A stretch of 58,177 bases of DNA, taken from assembly GCA_903904885.1 (NCBI GenBank), contig CAIVED010000006.1:1-58177 (forward strand), read 5' to 3'. The translations under genes were made by a program, and so were the position numbers. The notes beneath the pieces were generated by a model. It saw only the letters and a list, made by a program, of their open reading frames with translations. It had not been told where the DNA came from and did not search any database. Below are positions 57,498-58,177 of the stretch, piece by piece. The stretch comes from an uncultured archaeon. GTDB lineage: Archaea; Nanobdellota; Nanobdellia; Woesearchaeales; CAIVOO01. The first letter of the stretch is position 1. Each line of letters opens with the position of its first letter.

Positions 57498-57608
57498 TCA
57501 TAAATCAGAACAATTTTCTATCCATTCCTCCAGGCAATGAAGGAAATATTCCTGCTGGTCGTTTGATTCCTTTATTGATATGCAACCAGAAGCATCTAGG
57601 ACATTCAT
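57498..57608 (-). CDS. Possible 36-residue ORF
   Basis: Leftward ORF starting MNVLDASGCISIKESNDQQE and ending in a helical, Cys-containing stretch (YFLHCLEEWIENCSDL). It follows the HTH gene end by 29 bases on the same strand and fills most of the 187-base gap after the S gene. No ribosome site is clear and no family is recognised; it may be a gene remnant. Nothing else is seen in the gap. Confidence 0.25.
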   Translation of the reverse strand: MNVLDASGCISIKESNDQQEYFLHCLEEWIENCSDL

Positions 57609-57637
57609 TAAAAAGATTCAGGCTTGATGGTGATAGT

Positions 57638-57874
57638 TTATAGCTCATCTTCTTCTTTTGGTCTCAATGCTTCCCAGCATGTTCTCTTGTTTTTTTTAAC
57701 TTCTCTGACTAATTTTTTCTTTTTTAGTTGGTTTAGATGATATTTTGCAGTTTCCCAGTGTATTCCTGACTGTCCTGCGATTTCATAAACTGTAAGAGTG
57801 TCATAGTACTGTCTCATTATTCTGATGATTCTATCTTCAAATACGTTTAGCTCACTTCTTCCTGTTCGTCTCAT
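57638..57874 (-). CDS. Small helix-turn-helix regulator
   Basis: 78 residues: EDRIIRIMRQYYDTLTVYEI, then AGQSGIHWETAKYHLNQLKK as the recognition part, and a wing-like KLVREVKKNKRTCWEALR. A winged-helix DNA-binding protein. Its start overlaps the end of the AbrB-like gene by 23 bases, so the two are coupled and likely act together, for example as a regulator pair or toxin-antitoxin-like control unit. Confidence 0.72.
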   Translation of the reverse strand: MRRTGRSELNVFEDRIIRIMRQYYDTLTVYEIAGQSGIHWETAKYHLNQLKKKKLVREVKKNKRTCWEALRPKEEDEL

Positions 57875-58094
57875 TTTCTCTTATAATCTCCATTTTGAAA
57901 TTAGGATATTTTTGTTTTGGTTCAAGAGGTATGAACTCAACTCGCAGAAGGTCTCCTTTTTTGATGTTTAGCAGGGTGACCATTTTTTTTGGTATTTTGA
58001 TTAAGTGTTGTTTATATTCCTTTTTGCCTTTTATTTTTGTTTCATGTATTGGAATGTCAATTTTAAGGTTTCCTATCGTATCTTCGCCACTCAT
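57852..58094 (-). CDS. AbrB-like DNA-binding protein
   Basis: 80 residues from the ATG at 58094. The swapped-hairpin AbrB/SpoVT pattern is visible in HLIKIPKKMVTLLNIKKGDL followed by LRVEFIPLEP, after a strand-forming N-terminus (GNLKIDIPIHETKIKGKKEY). A TATA box (GTATATAAA on the plus strand, 58118-58126) lies 24-32 bases upstream, next to a small palindrome AAGTACTT (58106-58113). First gene of a two-gene unit with the HTH gene. Confidence 0.75.
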   Translation of the reverse strand: MSGEDTIGNLKIDIPIHETKIKGKKEYKQHLIKIPKKMVTLLNIKKGDLLRVEFIPLEPKQKYPNFKMEIIRENETNRKK

Positions 58095-58177
58095 CTCCAA
58101 AAAGAAAGTACTTACTTGTATATAAATTTAACTATATTTTAGTACATAATTCTTTCACAAATCGATAGATTTAAATA

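Noticed and set aside
1-58177. CRISPR arrays, rRNA genes, insertion sequences with transposase
   Set aside because: No regular spaced repeats, no rRNA sequence and no transposase-like gene were seen in the window.

Overview
The window is a dense, mostly single-copy chromosomal segment of an archaeon. The evidence for this is: tRNA genes with canonical archaeal introns at position 37/38, an A1:U72 initiator tRNA, archaeal S15, a PIN-ATPase-KH protein, an Nre-family protein, an XPD-like helicase, AbrB-PhoU and Lrp-type regulators, and TATA boxes about 25 bases before many start codons (leaderless transcripts) mixed with occasional GGAGG/GAGGT ribosome sites. Several aminoacyl-tRNA synthetases look bacterial (SerRS, an S4-domain TyrRS, and an AlaRS that stops after its editing domain), and a long RelA/SpoT protein is present. 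This mix suggests a DPANN-type lineage (Woesearchaeota/Pacearchaeota-like), but no rRNA is present and the placement is an inference.

Layout. 1-7 kb: RelA/SpoT (cut by the window edge), SerRS with a coupled acidic ORF, an FKBP isomerase, and a PIN-ATPase operon. 7.1-7.6 kb: a tRNA cluster (Ala, Ser with intron, initiator Met) with a long hairpin. 7.6-17.8 kb: nucleic-acid and nucleotide housekeeping (RNase HII, SMC, nucleotidase, small kinase, two Nudix proteins), a GT4/PIG-L pair and a PHP phosphoesterase. 17.9-27.5 kb: tRNA-Gly, two divergent MJ1255-like glycosyltransferases, a DHH phosphoesterase with a THUMP-less ThiI-like protein, an MFS carrier, a nucleoside phosphorylase, Nre and HAD proteins.

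27.6-34.8 kb is the most unusual part: a leftward, translationally coupled array of a degenerate Nudix protein followed by five guanylate-kinase-like P-loop proteins. Three of these carry different N-termini that resemble receiver folds without the phosphoacceptor, and the last has a helical extension of about 430 residues. I recognise no described system with this layout.

34.8-45.5 kb: an AbrB-PhoU regulator and two Lrp-like regulators lead into an aromatic amino acid block: prephenate dehydratase-like protein, TyrRS, a methyltransferase-like protein, a HisC-type aminotransferase, a GNAT/enolase-superfamily/M20 trio, tRNA-Tyr, prephenate dehydrogenase and chorismate mutase. The trio matches the known N-succinyl route that converts D- to L-amino acids.

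45.5-53.2 kb: a cysteine-rich lipoprotein, short AlaRS, XPD-like helicase facing a winged-helix regulator across a 20-bp palindrome, S15, and a small membrane-protein gene between 18-bp direct repeats. 53.3-57.5 kb: a visibly more AT-rich restriction-modification island in which a nuclease-methylase fusion pairs with a two-TRD specificity subunit (BcgI-like). The right end holds an AbrB/HTH pair.

Two intergenic regions (3875-4037 and 23401-23640) are diverged copies of one structured element, and a double-hairpin module with compensatory stem changes occurs at 1630-1674 and 23496-23544.
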